Source: JAKEGN01 sp964465665
Lineage (GTDB): Bacteria > Pseudomonadota > Gammaproteobacteria > Steroidobacterales > Woeseiaceae
DNA: 11,468 nt
Assembly: GCA_964465665.1 (NCBI GenBank)
Contig: CAYXKM010000184.1
Coordinates: 1-11,468 of the forward strand
Reading direction: 5' to 3'
Of this stretch, positions 1 through 6,760 are shown piece by piece. Position 1 is the first letter of the stretch. Each line of letters starts with the position of its first letter. Both the position numbers and the translations under genes were made by a program. The notes below the pieces were generated by a model. The model did not search any database and was not told the DNA's origin. It saw only the letters and a list, made by a program, of their open reading frames with translations.

Positions 1-216
1 ATCGATCTCCGTAATGCTCTTGTCTAGCACCGCAATCTCCGCTGTCAGGCGGCCATTACGGTCCTGCTGGGTTGAGATCATTTGGGCGAACGCAAAAATC
101 ACCGCGCCCACCACAACAACGCCGGCGACAAGCGCGCCACCCATGGCAACGAGAAACTCACGCTGGCGTCGCTTGCGATCTTCTTCGCGCCAGGGGAGGA
201 GGTTTATACGTGGCAT
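1..216 (-). CDS. pilN: Type IV pilus assembly protein PilN (partial, N-terminal 72 residues)
   Basis: PilN is an inner-membrane component of the type IV pilus alignment complex. Its short cytoplasmic tail docks into PilM, and its periplasmic part pairs with PilO. The visible 72 codons read leftward from ATG at 216-214 and run off the window edge. The protein opens with the family hallmark INLLPWREE (residues 4-12), the known PilM-binding peptide. A basic stretch follows, then one membrane helix at about residues 21-44, then the start of a polar, probably coiled-coil periplasmic region. Only one base separates the pilM stop from this ATG, so translation is probably coupled. An AGGAG about 11 bases upstream, inside pilM, may serve as ribosome binding site. 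pilO, pilP and pilQ are expected beyond the edge. Identification is very secure because of the diagnostic N-terminus. Confidence 0.93.
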   Translation of the reverse strand, partial: MPRINLLPWREEDRKRRQREFLVAMGGALVAGVVVVGAVIFAFAQMISTQQDRNGRLTAEIAVLDKSITEID

Positions 217-217
217 A

Positions 218-1279
218 TCAGTCGAAGCTCCTCAGTGCCAGGCCACAGGCAGTCAGCAGTGCCGTCGAATCCTTGTGCACACCCTGCGATTTGGCTTTGG
301 AAGAAATTTTCATTTGTCCGAGCGGATCGCCGATTTCGGTAGGGATACCGACGCGGCTCGATATGACGTCGGCGATGCCGGGTATATTGGCGCACCCGCC
401 ACACACAAGAATCATGTCCGGCTGTTCGCGGCCACCACCTGATGCAAGATAGAACTGCAATGAACGACTGACCTGCTGCGTCATGTCATCGACGAAGGGC
501 TCAAGAACTTCCGGCTGATAATTGCTCGGCAAGCCGCCCTGTTTTTTCGCGCGTCCGGCGTCCTCCATGGAAAGGCCATAGGTCCGCATGATTTCTTCGG
601 TGAGCTGCTGGCCGCCGAAAGCGAAGTCACGCGTGTAAATGACTTTGAGGTCGTGCAGCACGCTGAACGTCGTGCTGCTGGCGCCGATATCGACAATGGC
701 AACGGACTGGCCCATACCGCCGTTCGGGATCTGGTGACTCAGAAGCTGGCAGGCATTTTCCAGGGCGAAAGCTTCGACATCCACCACATGTGCATGCAGG
801 CCGGCCGCCTGAACCGCCGCCTTGCGCTGGTCCACATTCTCCGTGCGTGTCGCAACCAGCAACACGTCCATAAGTTCCGGGTCATTGCTGTTCTGTCCAA
901 CAACCTCGAAATCGAAACTCACTTCTTCCATGGGGAAGGGGATGTACTGGTCTGCCTGGATTTCCACCTGCCCTTCGAGATCGCGCTCCGACAGGCTGGA
1001 AGGCATCTGGATGACCTTGGTAATTGCCGCGTCGCCGCTGATGGCGATGGCTACGTCGGTCGCTTTGGCACCCGAGCGTTTGACCGCCCTGCGTATTGCC
1101 TCGCCAACCGCTTTGGCATCGACGATGGCCTTTTCGTTTACCGAGCTTGGCGGCGTAGGTTCCGCTGCATACGACTCTACGCGGTAGCGCTTGCCGCTTT
1201 GTGAAAGCTCTATCAGCTTCACCGACGATGTTGTTATGTCGAGCCCCAGTAATGGCTGAGTTTTCTTTCGGAAAAGCAC
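218..1279 (-). CDS. pilM: Type IV pilus assembly ATPase-like protein PilM
   Basis: PilM is a cytoplasmic actin/FtsA-fold protein that binds ATP and the PilN tail. It links the pilus motor to the PilN-PilO-PilP-PilQ alignment complex. The 353-residue product has the usual family length. It starts with the sugar-kinase/actin-type segment LLGLDITTSSVKLIEL (10-25). It carries QYIPFPMEEVSFDFEV (111-126), typical of PilM, the second phosphate loop VDIGASST (196-203), and a late glycine-rich segment ILVCGGCANIPGI (290-302) typical of the actin-fold adenosine site. The start is a GTG at 1279-1277, preceded by AAGGA with about 8 bases of spacing; no better ATG fits the family N-terminus. It is the first gene of a leftward pilMN... 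operon and is divergent from mrcA, an arrangement also known in Pseudomonas and, as comA-F/ponA, in Haemophilus. Control is probably from the promoter and CRP-like site upstream. Confidence 0.97.
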   Translation of the reverse strand: MLFRKKTQPLLGLDITTSSVKLIELSQSGKRYRVESYAAEPTPPSSVNEKAIVDAKAVGEAIRRAVKRSGAKATDVAIAISGDAAITKVIQMPSSLSERDLEGQVEIQADQYIPFPMEEVSFDFEVVGQNSNDPELMDVLLVATRTENVDQRKAAVQAAGLHAHVVDVEAFALENACQLLSHQIPNGGMGQSVAIVDIGASSTTFSVLHDLKVIYTRDFAFGGQQLTEEIMRTYGLSMEDAGRAKKQGGLPSNYQPEVLEPFVDDMTQQVSRSLQFYLASGGGREQPDMILVCGGCANIPGIADVISSRVGIPTEIGDPLGQMKISSKAKSQGVHKDSTALLTACGLALRSFD

Positions 1280-1340
1280 GTGATTTTCCTTCTAAGTCGG
1301 TAAGTTGCGGACCAATTGTGAACCTGGTCTGAGCAATTCG

Positions 1341-1356
1341 ATTTAACTATATATCA
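1341..1356 (-). promoter_or_regulatory. Candidate extended -10 promoter for pilM
   Basis: Reading leftward, TGA is followed by TATATA at 1353-1348, an extended -10 arrangement (TGN-TATAAT-like, 4 of 6 in the hexamer). A start point near 1341 would give a leader of about 61 bases before the pilM GTG. The -35 position (1376-1371) reads CGTTTT, with no resemblance to TTGACA, as is common in activator-dependent promoters. TATAGT at 1351-1346 is an alternative hexamer. This is a pattern match only. Confidence 0.4.
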
Positions 1357-1374
1357 ATAAAATGTTAAATAAAA

Positions 1375-1390
1375 CGTGACTTTGTTCACG
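1375..1390. promoter_or_regulatory. CRP/Vfr/Clp-family binding site candidate
   Basis: CGTGA (1375-1379), six bases, TCACG (1386-1390): a perfect dyad containing the GTGA-N6-TCAC core of CRP-family operators (consensus TGTGA-N6-TCACA), preceded by AAAA as in good sites. Its centre at 1382.5 is 41.5 bases upstream of the start point predicted from the pilM extended -10, the spacing of class II CRP-activated promoters. CRP homologues are known to control type IV pilus or competence-pilus genes in several gammaproteobacteria. The spacing is observed; the function is inferred. Confidence 0.5.
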
Positions 1391-1543
1391 ATCCGGTGAT
1401 CCGTATGTTACTGATACCAAAGGGCACATTCCGTGAACTGGTTGGCGGCTCGGATGACATATTCAGCTCCGGCCGGCACGCCGGACCGGCGACTTGTCTT
1501 GCCCCTAGCGCCCGCCCCCGGCCCGGGCAACCGCCTGAAGCTA

Positions 1544-1571
1544 TTGACGCCGGCCGGCGTAAACGCATAGT
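1544..1571 (+). promoter_or_regulatory. Candidate sigma70 promoter for mrcA with an embedded palindrome
   Basis: TTGACG (1544-1549, 5 of 6 to the -35 consensus), 16 bases, CATAGT (1566-1571, 4 of 6 to the -10 consensus). Transcription would begin about 95 bases before the mrcA ATG. The spacer is occupied by a perfect 14-bp palindrome (1547-1560), which could be an operator. No other convincing rightward promoter was seen close to mrcA, but the CRP-like region further upstream could also contribute. Confidence 0.35.
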
Positions 1572-1673
1572 TTTCACGGACTGTGCCACCGAGCTTGCCA
1601 CGAACGTTACGCTTGGGCCCGTAACCGTGCACCCTCCCGATCTGGCAGATTTGGCCGGATTCAGGCCGCGACC

Positions 1674-4253
1674 ATGCAGAATGCTATGAAACAAGATAAA
1701 CCCGGAATCCGGCGGTTGCGCGCGCCCGGACGCCGTTGGCTCATCCTGGCGGCCGGCTTTGCCGCAATAACAGCCATGGCCACGGTCTCGGCGGTCATCG
1801 GTGCCTATTACTACGTGGCGCCAGGCTTGCCCGCGGCTGACACCATCCGCGAGATCCCTCTGCAGATTCCGTTGCGCATATTCAGTCGCGACGGCCGCCT
1901 TATCGAGGAAGTGGGTGAACGACGCCGCATCCTGGTCACCTACGACGAACTGTCGCAATTCGTCGTCGACACCTTCGTCGCCGCGGAGGACCGGCGCTTT
2001 TTCGAGCATCCGGGAGTCGATTACCAGGGGGTACTGCGAGCCGGACTCAATTTTCTTGCCTCCGGTTCACTGAGCCAGGGAGGCAGCACCATTACCCAGC
2101 AACTTGCTCGCGATTACTTCCTGACCCGCGAACGGCTTTTTACCCGCAAGCTCCGAGAAGCATTCCTTGCCTACAAGATCGAACAGGAATTCACCAAGCA
2201 GGAAATCATGGCCCTGTTCCTGAACAAGATGTTCTTCGGTCAGCGTGCGTACGGAGTAGCTGCTGCAGCGCAGGTGTATTTCGGCAAGCCACTCGCGGAG
2301 ATCAACATTGCTGAAGCCGCCACTCTGGCCGGCGTGCTGCCGGCACCTTCCGATTACAACCCGGTGCGAAGCCCGGCCAACGCGTCCATGCGACGTGCGT
2401 ATGTCCTCGATCGGATGCATGAGCTCGATTTCATCAGCGACGAACAGTTTGACGAGGCACTGGCTGTCCCGCTCGTCTCACAGCTGCATGGCACAGCCAA
2501 TGACCTGTCGGCGCCGTACGTTGCGGAGATGGTGCGCAGGGAAATGCTGACCCGTTACGGTGATGCCACATATGCAGCCGGTTACCGTGTGCTGACCACG
2601 GTCGATTCACGCATGCAGGAAGCCGCAAACTATGCACTGCGCAACGGCCTCCTGCAATTCAGTCACAGGCGTGGCTATCGCGGCCCGATAGGTACGCTCG
2701 AGGCGGATCCGCAGATTCTTCACGGTCCTTACGAAGAATGGCCCGATGAACTGCGAGTCAGCCTGCAGGCTTACGCCACTCCGGGCGGCCTCTCGGTCGC
2801 TGTCGTTTCCGCCGTCAATGACGATAACAGCACCGCTGTCGTATTGCAGAACGGCATGCGCGCGGTGTTGCCCTGGCGCGGCATATCCTGGGCGAGGCCA
2901 TTCATCGACAGTGAAACTTCCGGTCCCGCCCCGGTAACGGCAAAGGACGTATTGAAGGTTGGCGATATCATCTATGTGATGCCGGTGAAGGGCGGCGGCT
3001 ACGCCCTGGCCGAGGTACCGCTGGCGCAGGGTGCGGTGGTCTCGGTCGACCCGAACGACGGCGCCATTACCGCTCTCAGCGGCGGCTTCGATTTTTCGAT
3101 CAGCAAATTCAATCGGGCGACCCAGGCAGCGCGCCAGCCGGGCTCCTCGTTCAAGCCGTTCATTTATTCTGCGGCTCTCGAGCAGGGCAATACGCCGGCG
3201 ACTATCGTCATGGACGCTCCGGTAGTCATCAATTCCTCCGAGCTGGAAGCGGTGTGGCGCCCGGTCAATTACAGCGGGCGATTTTACGGAGAACAGCGCA
3301 TGCGGCAGGCGCTGGTGCACTCCATGAACCTCGCATCGGTGCGCCTGTTGCTGAACAACACCGGCATAGGCAACGCAGTGCGCCACCTGGCGCCTTTTGG
3401 TTTCAGCGATACCGCTCTGCCACGAAACGGATCGCTCGCACTTGGCGGCGGAAGCGCATCGCCGCTGGACATGGCGCAGGCATACGCCGTTTTTGCCAAT
3501 GGCGGCCACGCCATCAAACCCTACGTCATTGACGCGATCATCGGCCCGGACGACGAGGTTCTTTACCGCGCGAGCCCCGCTGTGGTTTGCCGTGAGTGCG
3601 AAACAGATCAAAGTCTTCCGCAAGAGCCGGTACGGTTGACCCTCGAACAGATGGCCGAAGTCGCACTCAGCTACAGACCGGATGCCACCGCGGCCCCTGA
3701 ACTCTACGCTGACGTGAAACTGGCGCCTCGGGTCGTCAGCGAACAAAACGCTTATCTCATATCCGACATGATGCGCGATGTGATACTGCGCGGCACGGGT
3801 CGACGCGCTCTCGCTCTCGGGCGCAGGGACCTGTCCGGCAAGACCGGAACCTCGAATGATCGTCGGGACGCATGGTTCGGCGGATTCAATGCCGACCTGT
3901 CCGCGGTGGTCTATGTCGGTTACGACAACTTCGAGCCGCTCGGTCCGCGCGAGGAGGGCTCCCGCACGGCGCTGCCGATATGGATAGATTTCATGCGCAC
4001 CGCTATAAAGGGCGCGCCGGACCATGCACTGTCAATGCCGGAAGGCATCGTCAGTGTAAAGATTTCGAAGTCGACCGGATGCCCGGCGCAAGCGTCGGAT
4101 CCGGCGGCCGATACGATGTTCGAGATTTTCATGGCTGACAACGTACCGCAATGCGAAATCGTCGAAACGCAGACGGATCCGTTCAACACCTCGGAGATCC
4201 CCGAGGCGGATCCGGACGCGCAGCAGGACGAGGAGGACGATTCGCTGTTCTGA
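1674..4253 (+). CDS. mrcA: Class A penicillin-binding protein 1A (peptidoglycan glycosyltransferase/transpeptidase)
   Basis: This bifunctional inner-membrane enzyme polymerises lipid II into glycan strands and cross-links the stem peptides in the periplasm. The 859-residue length is normal for PBP1A. Order of parts: a basic cytoplasmic tail; a membrane anchor at about 22-47; a glycosyltransferase domain with EDRRFFEHPGVD (catalytic Glu105) and QGGSTITQQL (135-144); the OB-like insert typical of PBP1A in the middle; then a transpeptidase domain with SSFK (catalytic Ser491, Lys494), SMN (550-552) and KTG (723-725). All three active-site motifs are intact. The tail ends in a strongly acidic stretch. 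The start at 1674 has only a weak AGG eight bases upstream, and Met5 (1686) has nothing better. It is divergent from the pilM operon and lies 15 bp before the next rightward gene, so the two are probably cotranscribed. ponA is a synonym. Confidence 0.97.
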   Translation: MQNAMKQDKPGIRRLRAPGRRWLILAAGFAAITAMATVSAVIGAYYYVAPGLPAADTIREIPLQIPLRIFSRDGRLIEEVGERRRILVTYDELSQFVVDTFVAAEDRRFFEHPGVDYQGVLRAGLNFLASGSLSQGGSTITQQLARDYFLTRERLFTRKLREAFLAYKIEQEFTKQEIMALFLNKMFFGQRAYGVAAAAQVYFGKPLAEINIAEAATLAGVLPAPSDYNPVRSPANASMRRAYVLDRMHELDFISDEQFDEALAVPLVSQLHGTANDLSAPYVAEMVRREMLTRYGDATYAAGYRVLTTVDSRMQEAANYALRNGLLQFSHRRGYRGPIGTLEADPQILHGPYEEWPDELRVSLQAYATPGGLSVAVVSAVNDDNSTAVVLQNGMRAVLPWRGISWARPFIDSETSGPAPVTAKDVLKVGDIIYVMPVKGGGYALAEVPLAQGAVVSVDPNDGAITALSGGFDFSISKFNRATQAARQPGSSFKPFIYSAALEQGNTPATIVMDAPVVINSSELEAVWRPVNYSGRFYGEQRMRQALVHSMNLASVRLLLNNTGIGNAVRHLAPFGFSDTALPRNGSLALGGGSASPLDMAQAYAVFANGGHAIKPYVIDAIIGPDDEVLYRASPAVVCRECETDQSLPQEPVRLTLEQMAEVALSYRPDATAAPELYADVKLAPRVVSEQNAYLISDMMRDVILRGTGRRALALGRRDLSGKTGTSNDRRDAWFGGFNADLSAVVYVGYDNFEPLGPREEGSRTALPIWIDFMRTAIKGAPDHALSMPEGIVSVKISKSTGCPAQASDPAADTMFEIFMADNVPQCEIVETQTDPFNTSEIPEADPDAQQDEEDDSLF

Positions 4254-4268
4254 CCGGCAGGAGGATAC

Positions 4269-4874
4269 ATGGGCAGACGAAAAGACACTGGCACCGACCG
4301 CGCTCGCCTGGTTCTGGCACAGGAAGCTGCACGAATCATCGCCGAGCAGGGCATAGGGGATTTTCGACAGGCAAAGACCAAAGCAGCCGAGCGCCTCGGC
4401 ATGCGCGACCGGGGTTCGCTGCCCGGCAATGCCGAAATCGACCGGGCTCTCGGTGAGCACTTGCTCTTGTTCGGTCGCGAATCACACGTCGACCTGCTTG
4501 CCCTGCTCCGCCGCGCAGCACTATCAGCCATGGAGATACTCGCGCCGTTCTCGCCGCGGCTGGTGGGACCGGTGTTGCACGGTACCGCAGCGGTGAATTC
4601 TTGGGTGTCCCTGCACGTGTTTGCAGATCACGCCGAACTTGTCGGCGAAAGACTTGCACAACACAACGTCAACTATCGCAGCTGCGAAACCAGGCTGAAA
4701 TCGAGGCGCGACCGGGTCGCATCCTTCGCCGGATACCGATTCATACGGGGGGACGCCGAGATCGAGGCCACGGTATTTCCCGTCGATGGCCTGCGGCAGG
4801 CACCCATCAGCCCGATCGATGGCAAACCAATGAAACGTGCCGATGCGCGCACAGTCGAAGAGCTGCTGAAATAG
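4269..4874 (+). CDS. Conserved hypothetical protein downstream of mrcA
   Basis: The function is not recognised. The 201-residue soluble protein has no signal peptide or membrane segment. Residues 10-65 look helical and basic (AQEAARIIAEQGIGDFRQAKTKAAERLG), with NAEIDRAL after them. A middle part reads APFSPRLVGPVLHGTAAVNS followed by LHVFADHAELVGERL. The end carries PVDGLRQAPISPIDGKPMKRA, which looks like the most constrained segment. I recall similar proteins in other gammaproteobacteria and betaproteobacteria as uncharacterised, some mislabelled UDP-N-acetylmuramate-alanine ligase. There is no Mur-ligase ATP loop here, so that name should not be used. AGGAGG at 4259-4264, four bases before the ATG, is the strongest ribosome binding site in the window. 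It follows mrcA by 15 bp, suggesting cotranscription. A role in the cell envelope is only guilt by association. Confidence 0.85.
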   Translation: MGRRKDTGTDRARLVLAQEAARIIAEQGIGDFRQAKTKAAERLGMRDRGSLPGNAEIDRALGEHLLLFGRESHVDLLALLRRAALSAMEILAPFSPRLVGPVLHGTAAVNSWVSLHVFADHAELVGERLAQHNVNYRSCETRLKSRRDRVASFAGYRFIRGDAEIEATVFPVDGLRQAPISPIDGKPMKRADARTVEELLK

Positions 4875-4877
4875 CAT

Positions 4878-4948
4878 CGGGGTCAGGCCCCCATCTACTG
4901 ACAGACTGGGTGCCGACGCAGATCGCAGTTAAAGGTGGTCTGACCCCG
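4878..4948. repeat. REP-like unit bounded by imperfect inverted repeats
   Basis: CGGGGTCAG at 4878-4886 is matched in inverted orientation by CTGACCCCG at 4940-4948. Over 15 bases the arms agree at 13 (CGGGGTCAGGCCCCC against CGGGGTCAGACCACC). Each arm can also fold on itself (GGGG/CCCC in the left, GGTC-T-GACC in the right). The unit sits three bases after the stop of the hypothetical gene and ten bases before the gltA stop, so it fills the convergent junction. Similar GGGGTCAGACC sequences are familiar to me as scattered intergenic repeats in proteobacteria, sometimes linked to REP-associated (RAYT) transposases; that link is recall, not proof. There is no T-run, so a classical intrinsic terminator is unlikely. 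Confidence 0.55.
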
Positions 4949-4958
4949 GCTTTCGGTT

Positions 4959-6251
4959 CTAGCGCCTGTCCAGCTGCACGTAGTCGCGATTTTTCGGGCC
5001 GGTATAGAGCTGCCGGGGACGGCTGATTCGCAGGTTCGGGTCGGTAATCATTTCGCGCCAGTGGGCGACCCAGCCAACGGTGCGGCCGATGGCAAACATC
5101 ACGGTGAACATCGAGGTCGGAATGCCGAGCGCTTTGTAGATGATCCCGGAATAGAAATCGACGTTGGGGTACAGATTCTTCTCGACGAAGTACTCGTCCT
5201 TCAGCGCGATTTCCTCCAGTGCAAGCGCCAGATCGAACATCGGCGTATCGGTACGTCCCATCTGCGCCAGAACCTTGTGGCACATTTCACGAATAATGGT
5301 GGCGCGCGGATCGAAATTCTTGTACACGCGGTGGCCGAAGCCCATCAGCCGAAACGGATCTGACTTGTCTTTCGCGCGCGCCACGAATTTCGGAATGTTC
5401 TTCTCGTCGCCAATCTCCTCGAGCATGCGCAGCACGGCTTCGTTCGCCCCTCCGTGCGCGGGGCCCCAAAGTGCGGCGATGCCCGCCGCGATCGCGGAAT
5501 ACGGGTTTGCGCCGGAACTGCCGGCGATGCGGACCGTCGATGTTGAGCAGTTCTGCTCGTGGTCCGCGTGCAGAATGAAGAGCAGGTCCAGGGCCTCTGC
5601 AGCAATCTTGTTGATCTGGTACGGCTCCGGCGGCACCGCGAAGAACATGTGCAACAGGTTCTCTGTGTAATTGAGGTCATTGCGCGGATAGATGAACGGC
5701 TGGCCCGCCGTCAGTTTGTGCGCAGCGGCAGCGATGGTCGGAAGCTTTGCAAGAATGCGGTGCGTGAAGATGTCGTGCGTGCCCGGGTCATTTACGTCCA
5801 TCGTGTCGTGATAGTAGGCAGACATCGAGCCCACGACAGCGGACAGCATGGCCATCGGATGCGCGTCGTATCGAAATCCGTTGAAGAACCGCAACATGCC
5901 TTCGTTGAGCATTGTATGCGTGCGGATCGATGTGTCGAATGCATTGAGCTCTGCCTTGCTGGGCAGCTCGCCATAAAGCAGCAGATAGGCAACCTCGATG
6001 AAGCTCGAATGCTTGGCCAACTGTTCGACTGGGTATCCACGGTAGAGCAATACGCCTTCATCGCCGTCGATGAAAGTGATGTCGCTCCTGCAACTGCCGG
6101 TGGCAACGAATCCCGGATCGTACGTAAATACGCCCTGGTCCTTGTAGAGCTGGCCGATGTCGATGACTGCAGGCCCGAGCGTACCCCGGCGTACGGGCAG
6201 CATGGTGGACTTGCCGTCCGGGTTGGTCAGCGTAAATGCGTCTTTACTCAT
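4959..6251 (-). CDS. gltA: Citrate synthase (type II, hexameric form)
   Basis: This cytoplasmic enzyme condenses acetyl-CoA with oxaloacetate to citrate, the entry step of the TCA cycle. At 430 residues it matches the longer type II enzymes of Gram-negative bacteria, which have an extra N-terminal domain (here about 1-60) and are usually hexameric and inhibited by NADH. Visible active-site segments are HEQNCSTSTVR with His231, GPAHGGANEA with His266, GFGHRVYKNFDPRA with His307, and NVDFYSG with Asp365. These correspond to E. coli His229, His264, His305 and Asp362, so the enzyme should be active. The ATG at 6251-6249 is preceded by AAGGA with five bases of spacing. A 175-bp gap with a terminator separates it from rpmE upstream, so it is probably its own unit, though I found no convincing promoter. 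It converges with the hypothetical gene on the left. Confidence 0.98.
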   Translation of the reverse strand: MSKDAFTLTNPDGKSTMLPVRRGTLGPAVIDIGQLYKDQGVFTYDPGFVATGSCRSDITFIDGDEGVLLYRGYPVEQLAKHSSFIEVAYLLLYGELPSKAELNAFDTSIRTHTMLNEGMLRFFNGFRYDAHPMAMLSAVVGSMSAYYHDTMDVNDPGTHDIFTHRILAKLPTIAAAAHKLTAGQPFIYPRNDLNYTENLLHMFFAVPPEPYQINKIAAEALDLLFILHADHEQNCSTSTVRIAGSSGANPYSAIAAGIAALWGPAHGGANEAVLRMLEEIGDEKNIPKFVARAKDKSDPFRLMGFGHRVYKNFDPRATIIREMCHKVLAQMGRTDTPMFDLALALEEIALKDEYFVEKNLYPNVDFYSGIIYKALGIPTSMFTVMFAIGRTVGWVAHWREMITDPNLRISRPRQLYTGPKNRDYVQLDRR

Positions 6252-6393
6252 GTTTTTCCTTGGATCCCGTTTCTGGCGCAGACCGGGTCGCGGCTAGTCC
6301 GATCGTACCGGCTGCGCGCCACGCCCGGCATGATCTCGGGCGCAGCAGACACGCAGCCTGCAGCCCGCCATGGTGCCGGAAGCGTGAAACCTG

Positions 6394-6422
6394 AGCAAAT
6401 GAAACCGGCGGGCCACCCGCCG
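6394..6422 (-). terminator. Likely intrinsic terminator of rpmE
   Basis: On the leftward transcript, four bases after the rpmE stop codon, CGGCGGG pairs perfectly with CCCGCCG (6422-6416 and 6412-6406) around a three-base loop. It is followed by GTTTCATTTG, an interrupted T-rich tract. The GC stem fits a Rho-independent terminator; the imperfect T-run lowers certainty. Confidence 0.55.
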
Positions 6423-6426
6423 CTGG

Positions 6427-6630
6427 TCAGCTGATGCCGTACTTGCGACGGAACTTGTCGACCCGGCCACCGGTATCGACGATTTTCTGCTTACCGGTGT
6501 AGAAGGGATGGCACGACGAGCAGACTTCGATTCCGAGGTCCTCACCGAGCGTCGAACGGGTCGTGAATTCGTTGCCGCAACTGCAGGTCACTTTGATCTC
6601 GTTGTAGTTGGGATGAATCTCGGGTTTCAT
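6427..6630 (-). CDS. rpmE: 50S ribosomal protein L31, zinc-binding type
   Basis: L31 is a small protein of the large ribosomal subunit that helps form a bridge to the 30S head. The 67-residue product has the typical opening MKPEIHPNY and the zinc ribbon cysteines Cys16, Cys18, Cys37 and Cys40. It is therefore the zinc-containing form rather than the cysteine-free paralogue (ykgM/rpmE2 type) made under zinc starvation. It ends with GGRVDKFRRKYGIS. Start ATG is at 6630-6628, with AAGGA nine bases upstream. It is probably a single-gene transcript: a sigma70-like promoter lies about 70 bases upstream and a hairpin terminator immediately downstream. In E. coli L31 represses translation of its own mRNA; the roughly 60-base leader here leaves room for that but shows nothing specific. 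Its upstream neighbour is the DnaA-box region. Confidence 0.98.
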   Translation of the reverse strand: MKPEIHPNYNEIKVTCSCGNEFTTRSTLGEDLGIEVCSSCHPFYTGKQKIVDTGGRVDKFRRKYGIS

Positions 6631-6697
6631 TTGAGGAAGTCCTTACGATGTTGATTTCGGCCCCTGACCGCATGTCGGCGGGGCGAAATGGCCGCGT

Positions 6698-6726
6698 AGC
6701 ATATAAGGAAGCTCAATTTGCCGCAA
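6698..6726 (-). promoter_or_regulatory. Candidate sigma70 promoter of rpmE
   Basis: Reading leftward, TTGCGG (6726-6721) and TATGCT (6703-6698) are separated by exactly 17 bases. They match the -35 at 3 of 6 and the -10 at 4 of 6. The start point would be near 6691, giving a leader of about 60 bases. The -35 element lies only 34 bp from the nearest DnaA box. Confidence 0.45.
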
Positions 6727-6760
6727 GCACGGCCCCGGTGCCAGAATTTGCTCCCGATCT

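Larger units (their letters stand above)
1280..1673. other. Divergent control region between pilM and mrcA
   Basis: This 394-bp gap has two very different halves. Bases 1330-1375, next to pilM, are AT-rich and hold the candidate pilM promoter and a CRP-like palindrome. Bases 1465-1565, toward mrcA, are very GC-rich and palindromic: TCCGGC at 1468-1473 pairs with GCCGGA at 1480-1485, GCCCGGGC is at 1521-1528, and a perfect 14-bp palindrome is at 1547-1560. CCGGCCGGC occurs twice (1469-1477 and 1550-1558). Short open frames across it on both strands show no recognisable protein features, and I treat the stretch as non-coding. The mrcA transcript may have a long structured leader if it starts near pilM, or one of about 95 bases if it starts at the 1544-1571 candidate. 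Confidence 0.6.

Noticed and set aside
1345..1359. FNR-like site (TTGAT half) on the leftward strand near pilM
   Set aside because: Only one half-site is present; the partner reads GTTAA rather than ATCAA. The bases are better explained as the extended -10.
1386..2009. Leftward 207-codon frame and rightward 97-codon frame (1396-1689) in the pilM-mrcA gap
   Set aside because: Low-complexity Arg/Pro/Gly-rich translations, no good ribosome binding sites, and overlap with the mrcA start. They are better explained by GC-rich non-coding DNA.
2607..4025. Long leftward open frame of 472 codons inside mrcA
   Set aside because: It lies wholly antisense to a complete PBP1A gene with all active-site motifs. 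Its translation is rich in Arg and His and shows no domain, which is typical of a shadow frame in GC-rich DNA.
4269..4874. UDP-N-acetylmuramate-alanine ligase label for the gene after mrcA
   Set aside because: The protein is far too short and lacks the GxxGKT-type ATP loop and the other Mur-ligase motifs.
5559..6434. Rightward open frame of 291 codons across gltA and the gltA-rpmE gap
   Set aside because: It is antisense to citrate synthase, whose catalytic residues are all intact, and the translation has no recognisable family.
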